A DNA stretch of 64,000 nt from Schizochytrium sp. TIO01. Taxonomy: Eukaryota > Sar > Bigyra > Thraustochytrida > Thraustochytriidae. The translations under genes and the position numbers were made by a program. Below the pieces are notes generated by a model. That model saw nothing but the letters and a program-made list of their open reading frames with translations. It did no database searches and was not told the DNA's origin. The stretch covers positions 3,609,148-3,673,147 of the forward strand of contig SMSO01000014.1 in the NCBI GenBank assembly GCA_004764695.1, given 5' to 3'. This document shows positions 44,149 through 54,815 of this stretch, one piece after another. Within the stretch, counting starts at the first letter, position 1. Every line of letters begins with the position of its first letter.

Positions 44149-45926
44149 GTAGGCACCTACCACTCCTAGCCACCTGCATAGCTGTCCGCATAGTCGTCCG
44201 CTTCGAGTAGACAGATAGACAGTTTGCGCGTCTTTTATTAATTTGGGACAGGAAGAGGGGCGTACAGAATTGCCGATCCCAAGCACCTCATTTGCGAATC
44301 CATCATGCATTAATTTGCAAATCGTCAAATGCGAGCGATCCGGCGTCGCGCCGTGAGGGAAAGGGAGCGTTGAGGATGCTCTGCCCACGCTCACTCTCCA
44401 ATGCAGCTCGGCCTTTGGCCTCCCAAGCCACGCCCTTTGCATCCTATTTGGATATCACGAAATCCATCATCATCCCGCGAGAGTTCTTTTTGTACACTAA
44501 CACTCACATATTCCCAACTATCACTTCCCTATTTTAGTACCGTCGCTCAGGAGCCTAAGGGAGGTAGTATGGATTAAACTACAGCCCGTCTACCTCTCTA
44601 TAGATAGCAGTACGAAACGATGGCGCTGTATTTTTATCCTAAGATAGGCCTATACAATTATATCTATGATTTTATTTTTTTAAATAGTTACTTCAAAAAA
44701 GAAAGAAGAAGTAAATGGAGAATATTATATTTTAGAGATATAAAGTTCATAGCAGTGGCTACTGATGCTTCAATGGCGGAGCCAAGTCTTCAGACCCCGT
44801 CGAAGGAGCGAAGTAGCTTCGAGTTCTTCGCATCTACGCTCGAGATCTGTCGAAAGACTTCACCGAGAGGCGTTGAAGGGGTCTTTGCCCATGCCAGGGT
44901 ACTCCGAAGTTGTCCACACACGTTCAGGATGGAAGCTGCACGGGCCATGGGCGCTTGCTTGTTTGTTATCTTCGAGTCAGGCTTTTGTTTGTTGTTTTGG
45001 CCTTCTTCAAAGGAAGGTATGATGGTCTCCTTTCAAGCTTTTCTACTTTATTTATTTTATTTTCTACTTTTCATTTTAATATCTCAATTCATTTTTGAAA
45101 AAAGAAAAGAAAAAAAGTTTCCACTTTTACCTCTTTGAGCTTCTCGTTCGATCCCTCCTTCCTAGAGAATTGTCTAGGAGCCCACTACACTATTGGCACC
45201 GTACTTGCGGAAAGCTGTGAAGTACTGGAAGGGAGGAGGGAGAGGGAGTTCCTACGGTAAAGGTTATGTGGCCAATAGGGAATTCAATTTTAAGACAGGA
45301 AGGGGAGCCCTCTGAAAGAGCCCTTTTTTCCCCTGCTCTGTCTTTAATTCAGCTACCGGGACTCCTAGGGGTCCACTACCCGTATCGCTATGCCCGCCGG
45401 GTTCGGAAATTAAATTTTGAAAAGTAAGCATTTTGAGCCAAAGTAAAGTAAATCTTGAAGAAGTTTAATGAGTGAGAGAGAGAGAAAGAGAAAGGGTCGT
45501 GCTCGTTCATCCTCGATACGCCTCGCAGGGTACCCATCTCATGCCGGTCTGCGCTTGTTCGAGTGTATATGCTGACGATTTCCGTTGGCGCCCAGGTATT
45601 TGCTAGTTTTCTATAAAGGAGGAGGAAGCGGCAAGAAACCCCAAATCTTGAAGCCCGTTGTTCTTTGCTCGTTTCTTTCTCTGTTTAATTCAGTGTCTTC
45701 TTTCGCTCTCGTTTGCCACATTTGTAAAACGCCAATTAACTATTGTAAATGTACAAAAATGCCAATCTTTATCATCATTCTTTATTTTCAGTCTAAAATT
45801 TAAATTCAAAGTATATACCTGTGACAGTAAAATGAAAACTTGAAACACTCTGCAGTTAAAAAGCGGAAAAGAGGAAGGAAGGAGGGAAAGAAAGAAGTGG
45901 AGTGAATGAACGTGAATGAGTGTGCG

Positions 45927-45957
45927 AAAAGAAGAAGAAGAAGAAGAAGAAGAAGGA
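45927..45957. repeat. (GAA)n microsatellite
   Basis: About nine perfect GAA copies. Confidence 0.9.
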
Positions 45958-46246
45958 CTTCGCGCTGTGCCTTTCCGTGAAGGTTGTCAGTCGTTCGATG
46001 CTTTGTTTCGCAGAAGAGACCCATCAAAAGACAGAGGACCCCTTCACCCACCCAGATATCACGAGTTAGCTTTTAAATCATCAAATTTCAAGCGCCGTTC
46101 AATGCGACTCCAGAGAAGGGATACCGACGATGTCCTGCAATATCAATCAATATGTCTTGCAGCTGTCTCCTCTGAGCAGGCGCCTCCCTCCCTCCCTAAT
46201 CAACACTGAGGTGGCCGCTGACCCTTTTCATCGCGGGTAGCAGTTG

Positions 46247-46258
46247 CCTACGCGTAGG
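46247..46258. repeat. 12-base perfect palindrome
   Basis: CCTACGCGTAGG, again built on the CTAC/GTAG word. Confidence 0.7.
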
Positions 46259-46517
46259 TAGCGAGGCGTCAAAATGTGCTTACAAGTTTTGGCCTCAACT
46301 TTGGATTGAGATGTATTTTAAATTTTAAAATTTTCATTTTAAAACTTCTAAACGAAAAGATGAAATAGTAAAAACATCTTCATTTCCAAGGGAGTCGGTA
46401 CTGCTTCTCCTCAGGCAATAAACGAGCAATAAAAATAGTGGAGAAGTCAATCGGGATCTCGATGCGGTACTGTCAAGAAAACGAAGGTTCAACACGTAAA
46501 TGTGCAGAGGAGTTTGC

Positions 46518-46545
46518 CATTCATTCATTCATTCATTCATTCATT
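46518..46545. repeat. (CATT)n microsatellite
   Basis: Seven copies, decaying into TTTATT. Confidence 0.9.
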
Positions 46546-47316
46546 TATTTATTCAATTATTCATTTATTTTATGCATTCAATCAGTCAGTTCGTTATCGA
46601 GGCAGTGCATAGTCAGTCACCTACGCAGTGACCTTTGCATCGCGGTATTAGACACGCAAGATTAATTAATTATAAAGTGCATGTGCTTGTAAATCCATAT
46701 CTTTTCCAGCACCTGGGCGCTCCCACTCCACAAGAATCCTGGTGCACCAGTGCTTCAAGTTCTACAGGACGAAGACCATTATAAAACCCAGCCCAAGCTG
46801 CCTTTGCTTCGCAATCTGTTCCAGAGCTTGGCACATTCCGACAATTATCACAGTGGCTTCGCAGTCAATTTATCAAAGAAAGAGCTAAGTGAATGGAAAT
46901 AGCGCTATCATTGGCGGTGCCCCTACCGGTGCTAGCCGTTTTCCCTAGCTCGCAGTGCGCAAGCTTGGCCGCCTGATCGTGCGATATTCGTCGTTTGCGC
47001 TGTCCACAATGTGACAAGAAAGGTACGTACCTGAGTGCCCAAAAGGTCTGTTGAGCAGGATTCATGGCGATATACATTGCGGTTGCAGCGGTGCCTAATA
47101 AGTTTTTGTTGACGGCGACGGCAGAGATTCAGTCAGTCAGCAAGTCAGTCAGTCATTCCCGTGGACCAATTCACTGGTGAAGGACGAGGCTTCGTGGGGA
47201 TCGAGTGCCTCAGGTCGCTGAGATTGGAATACTTCAGCAGCGATGAGTAGGAGAAGCCAGACTGACATTATAAAGAGGCGTGTTTAGTTGTATTGTCGAT
47301 TATTATGACAATGGCG

Positions 47317-47369
47317 TTTAGTTTAGTTTAGTTTAGTTTAGTTTAGTTTAGTTTAGTTTAGTTTAGTTC
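47317..47369. repeat. (GTTTA)n pentanucleotide repeat
   Basis: About ten and a half perfect GTTTA units. It is close to, but not the same as, plant and algal telomeric TTTAGGG. Confidence 0.95.
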
Positions 47370-48682
47370 ATTGTAAAGTTAATATCGAAACTTCTGTCTG
47401 AAAACCTTAAAGTTTGTTATGGCGGTGATTGATGTTGATTCGTTCCATTTTTCGAAAGAGATTTTCATTTATAATACGGTGAAAAATGAAATAAAAAAGT
47501 TAAAAAAAGTACAAAAATGTGACGATGGGTATTTATTTATTATGGAAGGACAATGAAATCATGTAATAACAGGCCTAGAAAGACAAAAGGCAGTATAGGT
47601 GGAGTGCCACGGAGGAGTTCTTATCAGGGCTCAATTGCGGATTGCTTGGTTGGTCCTTTGGCGGCTATGGAAAAGTCCTGCAGCTAGATTCTCGAGCACT
47701 GGAGGTCAAATGACTCGGGGTAGGTCCTCGCCTTGGCCGAGGATTGAGGCACCTATTCATTTGTTTAACACGCACATGTTGTGGCTGCGAACTTGAGCAT
47801 AGAGAAATACATTGCAGCCATGATCGCTAATGTGGAGACATCGAATGGCGATGGCTCGTTGACGATTTACTTAACCTGATGCTGCTGCTCCTTACTGACA
47901 ACGGCCAAGCCAATGGAAAAGGTCAGATATGGGTTATACAGAATCCTTGATGGCTCCCGCAGAAGATGAACAAACTTTGGCTATACGATAATCTAGTTTC
48001 CATAGACGCTAGCCATTTTCTGGACATTTAGATCAGACAGATGATGGTCTAGAGATTCATTCGCTGTAACTTCCATTGCATTCATTCTCTAGAGTACCCT
48101 CGGAAGCAAGCGACTGCCGTTTTCAATCAGCTTTTTATCAGCCATCCAGGCATTGCTTCAAGATATGTTCCCAAATCTTGGCCTGCATGTTCACCGCCAA
48201 ATTCTCAAGCCTTTGGAGGTAACTTGGTGGTATTACATGTGCAATGTAATCCAGGCCACAGGTTCTCTTTTGCATGCTGCATCCAACCTCGAGATTCGGG
48301 TCCTTCTCCAGCGCCACATTCATTGCCACTCTATCAAACTGCTTACAATTCTTGAACGAACGATGTGGTCCTCATACATCATCATGATTGCGTTGCTCTT
48401 ATTATTTGTAGCAGGAGTGGTCCAAGATGCTGGTCGAGTCATTTAGTCAGCAGACGATTGATTCTATTCCCCAGGTTTACAATCAGGTTCATCCACATAT
48501 TCATGTGCTTCAAAGCAGCGGAAGGTCGCAAAAGGCCATGCATGCGTGCGTGCTGCTGGCTATTTAGGTGCGAATAGGTCTTGCCTGCAAGTCCGCAATT
48601 CCTGCAAGTCGTTAAAGCAGGCAATTAATTCCTCTGGAGGTACTTATCGACGGCCACGAACGAGTTGGCGAATCAATCAATC

Positions 48683-48764
48683 CCCCGAGACTCTTCGGGG
48701 TTAGGGCACTCTTAGCGAAGTTCTAAGAGTCGGCAGGTGCACACCCCACCGCTCTTTCGAGAGC
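48683..48764. other. Cluster of four consecutive stem-loops
   Basis: CCCCGA/TCGGGG (48683-48700, 6-base arms), ACTCTTAG/CTAAGAGT (48708-48730, 8-base arms), GGTG/CACC (48736-48750) and GCTCT-TTCG-AGAGC (48751-48764, a UUCG-type tetraloop). Four adjacent perfect hairpins in 82 bases outside any gene suggest a structured RNA, strand undecided. No known RNA family was recognised. Confidence 0.35.
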
Positions 48765-48848
48765 CGCAAAAGCCAAGCCCAATACTTTTTTGTCTTTTCT
48801 TAATTTAAAAGTCTTTATCGTTTTATAATAATAACAATTAATAACAAT

Positions 48849-48862
48849 TAATAATAATAATA

Positions 48863-48900
<38 letters not shown>
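48849..48900. repeat. (AAT)n/(ATT)n palindromic microsatellite
   Basis: AAT units switch to ATT units at 48863/48864, giving a perfect 30-base palindrome (48849-48878) with a further ATT tail. Confidence 0.9.
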
Positions 48901-50505
48901 GTATTTTATTATTTGATGCTTTTTTTCTTTCTTTTCTTTTTGGACAATGAAGAAAATAAAATGATCACCAAAATCGAAATCACCAACAACTTGAAGAAAT
49001 ATAGAACAGCAGGTTCTGGTCGGTTTTCTTTCTTTGGTGTGGCCTCATCGCTGGGGAAAGAGACAAGAGAGCTGCTCAAGATCGATGGTTTATGGCAATC
49101 TGCCAAAGACCTCCAGCACCCCCAGCACCTTTGAGTTGGGACAAGCCCACCTGGAGCCTGTTTTTTTGTTTTGTTTTTATGTCTAGCTAGAGCTATTATT
49201 AGCTATTCCCATGGCCTTTCGCTGGCCAGCTGTCTGACTCCCAGTAAGCAAAACCTTGTATCTCTCTGTCGGAAGCAAGGTCAGGTAAATACATTTATGT
49301 GGTAGCGCTAAGTCTTATCTTCTATGGTAATGCGTTTTAGCCAATATTTTGTTGCCGAGAGTCGCATAGTGCGAATACAAACAAGTCACACGGTCGCGCA
49401 CGCACTAGCTTCTCTTCCTCTTTATGTTACAACTCAGGTTAGGAGTGCACATTCACTTTTTACCTAGATCTGTTATTTTACATATATTGCCATGAAAGGA
49501 ATCAATCAATCAGTGTGCAGTGATTTTGACGCTTATCTACGAAAATGGCGTTGAGTGAAGCGAAGCGAAGTGAAGTGAGTGTTCTTCGAGGTATTTCCAA
49601 TACTCAGCGTCTCAGCAATAAAACCACATAATCTTCTCCACTTTGGAGACTTTACGCATATAAGGCGAAACAAGAGTCACTGGTCGGCGACAATCGGCTC
49701 AACCCGAAACGAAATAGAAAAGCCTCTAGAGAATGAATGGATGAAAAACGGGGTACAGTCGAGAGAAAAGCACCTCCCTGCAATTTGATCGTTATTGTAA
49801 TAGGTCATTTGGTTGTCAAATATATAAAACAGACGTTCAACTTCTTCAAGGCTTGAAGTCTGAAGATCAATGTTAGGTATTTCAACCTTCGAGATACTTT
49901 GCCATCCATGAGGGTTGATCATGAGTCGCTGTGGCGCCATTACTACTACTATAACCACTACTACTAACTGCCTAGGCACTTTCTATAGTACCCAGGGAAT
50001 AAAAGAAGCGCGCCTCACTTCGGATTGGTTTTCATTCTGGCAGGTGAAGAAGGCGGCGGCGAAGAAGAAGAAGAGTTCATGAAAGACGTCCCAGGCGTCT
50101 GGATGTTTGACAATAGTGCGATACCCGTCTGTGAAAACCTTGGATTGTTTGATGTTCTGAAGCTTCATCTTCACTAATTCTGCGTGTTTGGATGCCGGAC
50201 CGACCGCCTTTCAAAGTCTGTTTTCTTTTCTTCACTTTCTTTTACCTTAGCTCGCTAGCGCACACCATAGTAGGTACTCCACCACTCGAGTTGTTCGTCT
50301 TCATCCGTGACGGAAGTGCCAGCTAGTACTATTAGCGCTACCAATATCGACTAGCGGGCGCTGCGTATTTTATTTAGCTTGGCAATTTAACTTTTTTTCT
50401 TTTTTTCTCTCTATTTTTTTCTTTTCTTTTGGGGGAAGCTTAGGTACCGCTGTTTATTTGATAACAAATAAACAATTTTATTTTATCTTTTAAAATCTGC
50501 TTATG

Positions 50506-50536
50506 GATTGATTGATTGATCGATTGATTGATTGAT
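50506..50536. repeat. (TTGA)n microsatellite
   Basis: About eight copies with one TCGA interruption. Confidence 0.9.
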
Positions 50537-50816
50537 TTGTCGAATTATAAAACAAATTAAACAATAATTCTCAGACTGGAGGTCGAAGCTCTTTAAATAG
50601 TCACGGTAATGAAAATGATGATGGTGGCGTATTCCATTGTCGTCATGAGATACTGATATCAGCGGTTCTGTGAGTGGCCTTAGAAGAGACGTGTCCAAGA
50701 GGGGAGACGGAGGAAGACTTTAGCAAGGAAAGGTGCGGGAGAGAATAAAGAATACTTGCTGCCTATCGTTGCATATTCGTGAAATCCCCGGGGAAAGGAG
50801 ACCAAGTGTCCTGAGC

Positions 50817-50832
50817 CAATAGGTACCTATTG
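50817..50832. repeat. 16-base perfect palindrome
   Basis: CAATAGGTACCTATTG, centred on GGTACC; the TAGGTACC core recurs in the window. Confidence 0.75.
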
Positions 50833-51155
50833 CGGCCTTCCTTTGAAGAGGAACTCTTTTTGGCTTCTTTTCTTTCTTTCTTTCTTTCGTTTATTCGTTT
50901 GTTTAGTTGTTTGGTTGTTTAGTTGTTTAGTTAGTTGTTCATCGCCTTAGTAAGTGCTTATACACTGTTAGGGCTGTTCCTTCCTTCTTCCCTTTGTGGA
51001 ACATGCGCAGAACATCCAGGTACACATTATGGGTGTCTCTAGTGAGAGGGGGTCGAGCTGTCTCCTCGTAAGTAGGAAGTTTGCCGTGCTTCTCTTTCAA
51101 AAGTTTAAAAGGCTTTTCTGCACATGAAAGAGAAAGAGAGAAGAACTTGAAAGAA

Positions 51156-51210
51156 ATGAATGAATGAATGAATGAATGAATGAATGAATGAATATTTATT
51201 TATTTATTTA
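51156..51210. repeat. (GAAT)n then (TTTA)n microsatellite
   Basis: About nine GAAT units pass directly into four TTTA units. Confidence 0.9.
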
Positions 51211-51626
51211 TCTGCAAAGTGCTGTTTCAAGTTCCTTTCCAAAATTGATGAAGGAAAGTAAACAAGTAACAAATAACAAACTTAAATCCTCTTATTAGAA
51301 GAAAAGGGGGAAAAAGAATACAGAAATAAATTAAGAAGAAGGAATGAAAGAGGCCAAGAAGCCAAGCAAGCAAACCAAAACCGCGCTTTCGGCTGTTAAG
51401 CGATTGGGAATCGCCGCAGCTTTCTTCGTAAACTCGAGGAGAGGGCGCCAGCATGCATAGCGCGTAGTCCTTCCCCGCCTCTCCTCCGCCCAGCGCCCTC
51501 TTCCTCTGCGGCCGCGACCTCGAGTGCGCCCGAAGATCTCCAACACGACACTGCTACCCAAAGGACTATACGGGTCTTAGCGCTGTATTTCCTCGTGGCA
51601 GAATCTACGAATGACTGCGCTTCTTT

Positions 51627-51660
51627 CATTCATTCATTCGTTCATTCATTCTATTCATTC
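51627..51660. repeat. (CATT)n microsatellite
   Basis: Imperfect CATT array with GTTC and TATT variants. Confidence 0.8.
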
Positions 51661-51788
51661 ATCCGTACGTGTCCACGCACCGTCGCCGATGGTGCCCCAC
51701 TCCAGGCCGTCACGAAGCCTGTGGACGTCCCGGGACTTGTCCAGGACTCCGCCAGGGCTTGCTTGCTTTCCTGTGGTCACTCGACTTC

Positions 51789-51812
51789 TTGATTGATTGA
51801 TTGATTGATTGG
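51789..51812. repeat. (TTGA)n microsatellite
   Basis: About five perfect copies. Confidence 0.85.
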
Positions 51813-52278
51813 CTTTTGAAGAAAGGGACCTCCATCTTCGATCGACCGTTGGCGCACACTGAGGAGGAACGAGGAGAGAACGCGCAAAGAACGGGCGGGC
51901 TCTGGGCAGTGCTAGCGAGGGGGTAGATAGTGCTAGCGGAGGAGACAGCCAGGCGATTGGACGATGGAACTCGGTCCTTCGTTTTCTTTGTTAGGTCCGT
52001 TCGTGAAAGCGAAAGCGCAGAGTTGAAGAGGTTTAGCGCACAGCGTGTGGTGCTGGCCGCCTTGCGTTGCGTTGCGGGTAGGTTTCCTCGACTGGAGCCC
52101 AGCGATGAAGGTCTGTCTACGTCTAGTAGGTATCTATCTTGGGCAGGTTTGGCGAAGAATGAATGGCCTTTTGCTGGTGAGTACAGCGAAAGATTGGTTT
52201 TGTTGGGAAGGAAGCTCATGATATCTCGTTTCAAGTAGGTTCACATAGAGTGGCTGTTGATCCATTTGTTTATTTAAA

Positions 52279-52333
52279 TGTTTGTTTGTTTGTTTGTTTG
52301 TTTGTTTGTTTGTTTGTTTGTTTATTTATTTGC
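52279..52333. repeat. (TTTG)n microsatellite
   Basis: About 13 copies; the third TTTG array on this strand in the desert. Confidence 0.95.
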
Positions 52334-52836
52334 TGGCGGAGCTTTTGGTGTGTTTCAGGTTGTTTGGTCTGTTGGTTAGTTGAGTTTTGATCTATACAAT
52401 GAAAAAATTGTTGAGATAAATCAGAAATGAAAAGATTGAAATAAGCCTGTGTAGACTCTATGCAGGACCTCTTAGCGAGTGATTAATTTGTATTTTATTC
52501 GTGTCCATACTCATAGGTGTCCTGAGGTGAAGTTCGGTGACCTCAGCTTGGCTGTTTTGGAATGGTGTCGGGGGCAACGGTGATTTTGATTCTAGGAACG
52601 GAGACCCTCGTTGAGTTCCTGAGGTGTTGTATTGTACAATATTATAATATGATGTACTGTCAAAGTGTACCCAGGTCTTCTTTTGTTCGTGCTGCTGCTG
52701 TTTCCAGGCCTGTTCAAGTTTTATGGCGAGGCTTCGAGTTCTGTGGCTATTTCTATGAATTCAGACAAGTTCATCAGTTTATCTATTTCTACCCTTTTTT
52801 AATTAAAATTTAAAAACAAAACAAAAAACATTTTGC

Positions 52837-52867
52837 AATAATAATAATAATAATAATAGTAATAATA
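52837..52867. repeat. (AAT)n microsatellite
   Basis: About ten AAT units with one G interruption. Confidence 0.85.
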
Positions 52868-53571
52868 AGCATAAATCAATAATGATGTACATAAAAAAAA
52901 CCAAAAACAAGTGCAAAGGAGGAAGGCAATTCCACTAAACCAAGTTCTTTCCATCCACAAATGTTCTGGTAAAAAGCTCTTCTTGCGACAGCAGAAGCAC
53001 TCGCGGCGAATCGCTCGTGCGTCGTTTGCGGCATGCCGAGAAGCGTCATCCATCAGTGGGACGCGAGCGGTAGGCGCAAGTATTCGAAGTGTTCGAAGTA
53101 CGCTGCGAAGGAAAATGACTTTAAAAGGGCAGCAGACTACTGCAAAAGAACATGAGAGTGAAAGAAGAGTGTGCGATGAGAGAAGGATTGAAGGATTGGT
53201 TTGTTCATTGAAGAGGGAGGTTGGTTTCCATGCTTGATGAGTAGCATAAAAACGCCAATGCTGATGAGCTTGGCTTGACTTGAACTAAGCAGGCCAAATT
53301 GAAGCGAGGCCCAGGACGGTCTCATGTCTGTGATTGGGCCCCGAGTTCACAAGCTGCTGCTGCCTTTAGATGGATTGAGCTGAAGAAACTTGCTTGGCAG
53401 GGGCATATTTTGATTCACGATGAACTTTATGACAAGCCATGGCAAAAACGTGAAGAAAGTCATCGAGGTTGGCGAGCACGCGCATTTAAAGGGGGAGACC
53501 ATCATTCATTCATCCATCCATCCATCGATGCATTGATTGATTGATGTATTGATTGATTGATGTAATGAATG

Positions 53572-53621
53572 ATGCATGAATGAATGCATGAATGCATTCA
53601 TTCATGCATTCATTCATGCAT
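53572..53621. repeat. Perfect 23-base inverted repeat with 4-base loop
   Basis: The arm at 53572-53594 is exactly complementary to 53599-53621. The arms are made of GAATGAATGCATG-type units, so a GAAT array has apparently been inverted onto itself. It would form a stable hairpin or cruciform. Flanked by TTGA repeats at 53531-53560 and CATT repeats to 53631. Confidence 0.9.
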
Positions 53622-54790
53622 TCATTCATTCGTTCTTAACCTCATTCATTACATTAATCTCGCCAGAGCTCAGAGGCTGGAACGTTGAAGAAGCACGAGT
53701 CTCAGCAGCGCTGCGCTATCTGTTAAAGGTAAAAGATCACCTTCGGAGTCCTGCAAGTCGGTGTCTCTGGCAGCATGGGAACAGCGCAGCTCCTCGCAAA
53801 TGGCAGCACATCTCCTGCTAGGCTTGTTTTTTGACAGTGAATAAGCACGTGCTGATACCTGACCTTTTCGAGGTAGAAGAAGTCAGGGCAATTTGAGGAT
53901 GCCTTGCTTTGCAGATTAGTCTCTGCCTATCGCAACTGATTCCTGCACGGGTAAGGGTCCACAGGCAGACTGGCTGGACTCGATAGGCGGCCGGACCTCC
54001 ATCAGGTGCTCAACTCCAAGATCAGGCCTCGCGTGAAAGCGGGATCCCGATGCACGCAGAATGTAAAATTGGCTCTTTGGCGAATTGGGATGATAATGAT
54101 AATGATAACGAATGATTTAGGTAGGTCATAGAACCCGTGGGTGTACCTTGTAGCGGTATTGCTAGTAGTGGGAGCCCACCAGCTAGGACATGGTGTGCAC
54201 ACTTGGCACTTGCCGAAGACTGCACAGCACTGTCTACAGAAAGAGGACATGATAGTCGATTGTTTTACAAGTCAAAGTATCGAAGCAGATTCTGTGGATA
54301 GGCTTTGTCCATCTCCTGAAGACATCCATCCTGTGGCCGATCGGTGCCTTGGAGAGAATGAGGTCCGCGAAGAGTTGGTTCCCTGCGATGATCTTCGCTT
54401 TTGGGCAGCAGAAGAAGTCCAACTTAGTACTCCGTACCACATCATCCTCTGCTTCTTAACTTCGACTCGGTTCATGAGAAGACGCCACACAAGAAGAAAT
54501 GTACAGTAGAATGAAGCGAACGTGCTCTGAAGACGACTGACGCATGCACGCAAGTTTTGCAGATGGAGACGGCTGCCAGGGTGGATCACATCAAGACTGC
54601 CTCGAAGAAAGCCCACGGCTTGAGACTTTTCAGGCGACGAGAGATGCCGTGCTCCCTGAAGAATTCATTCGCAACGATCGCCCGAGAAGAAATATCTTCG
54701 CTTGGAGCGATTTTAGATGCATGACTTGTACAGCAAACTTGGACTTTCCATACGAACGTACGTAGTGTCTTTCCAGCAGACAACAGCCTC

Positions 54791-54815
54791 AGATGGATGG
54801 ATGGATGGATAGATA
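54791..54815. repeat. (ATGG)n microsatellite
   Basis: About five copies passing into AGAT. Confidence 0.85.

Noticed and set aside
45385-45420. GGGTTCGGAAATTAA suggesting a tRNA T-arm
   Set aside because: No matching acceptor stem or D-arm could be found.
54141-54783. Plus- and minus-strand frames of 65-122 codons
   Set aside because: Frames on both strands overlap and none has recognisable features. A decayed element is possible but unsupported.
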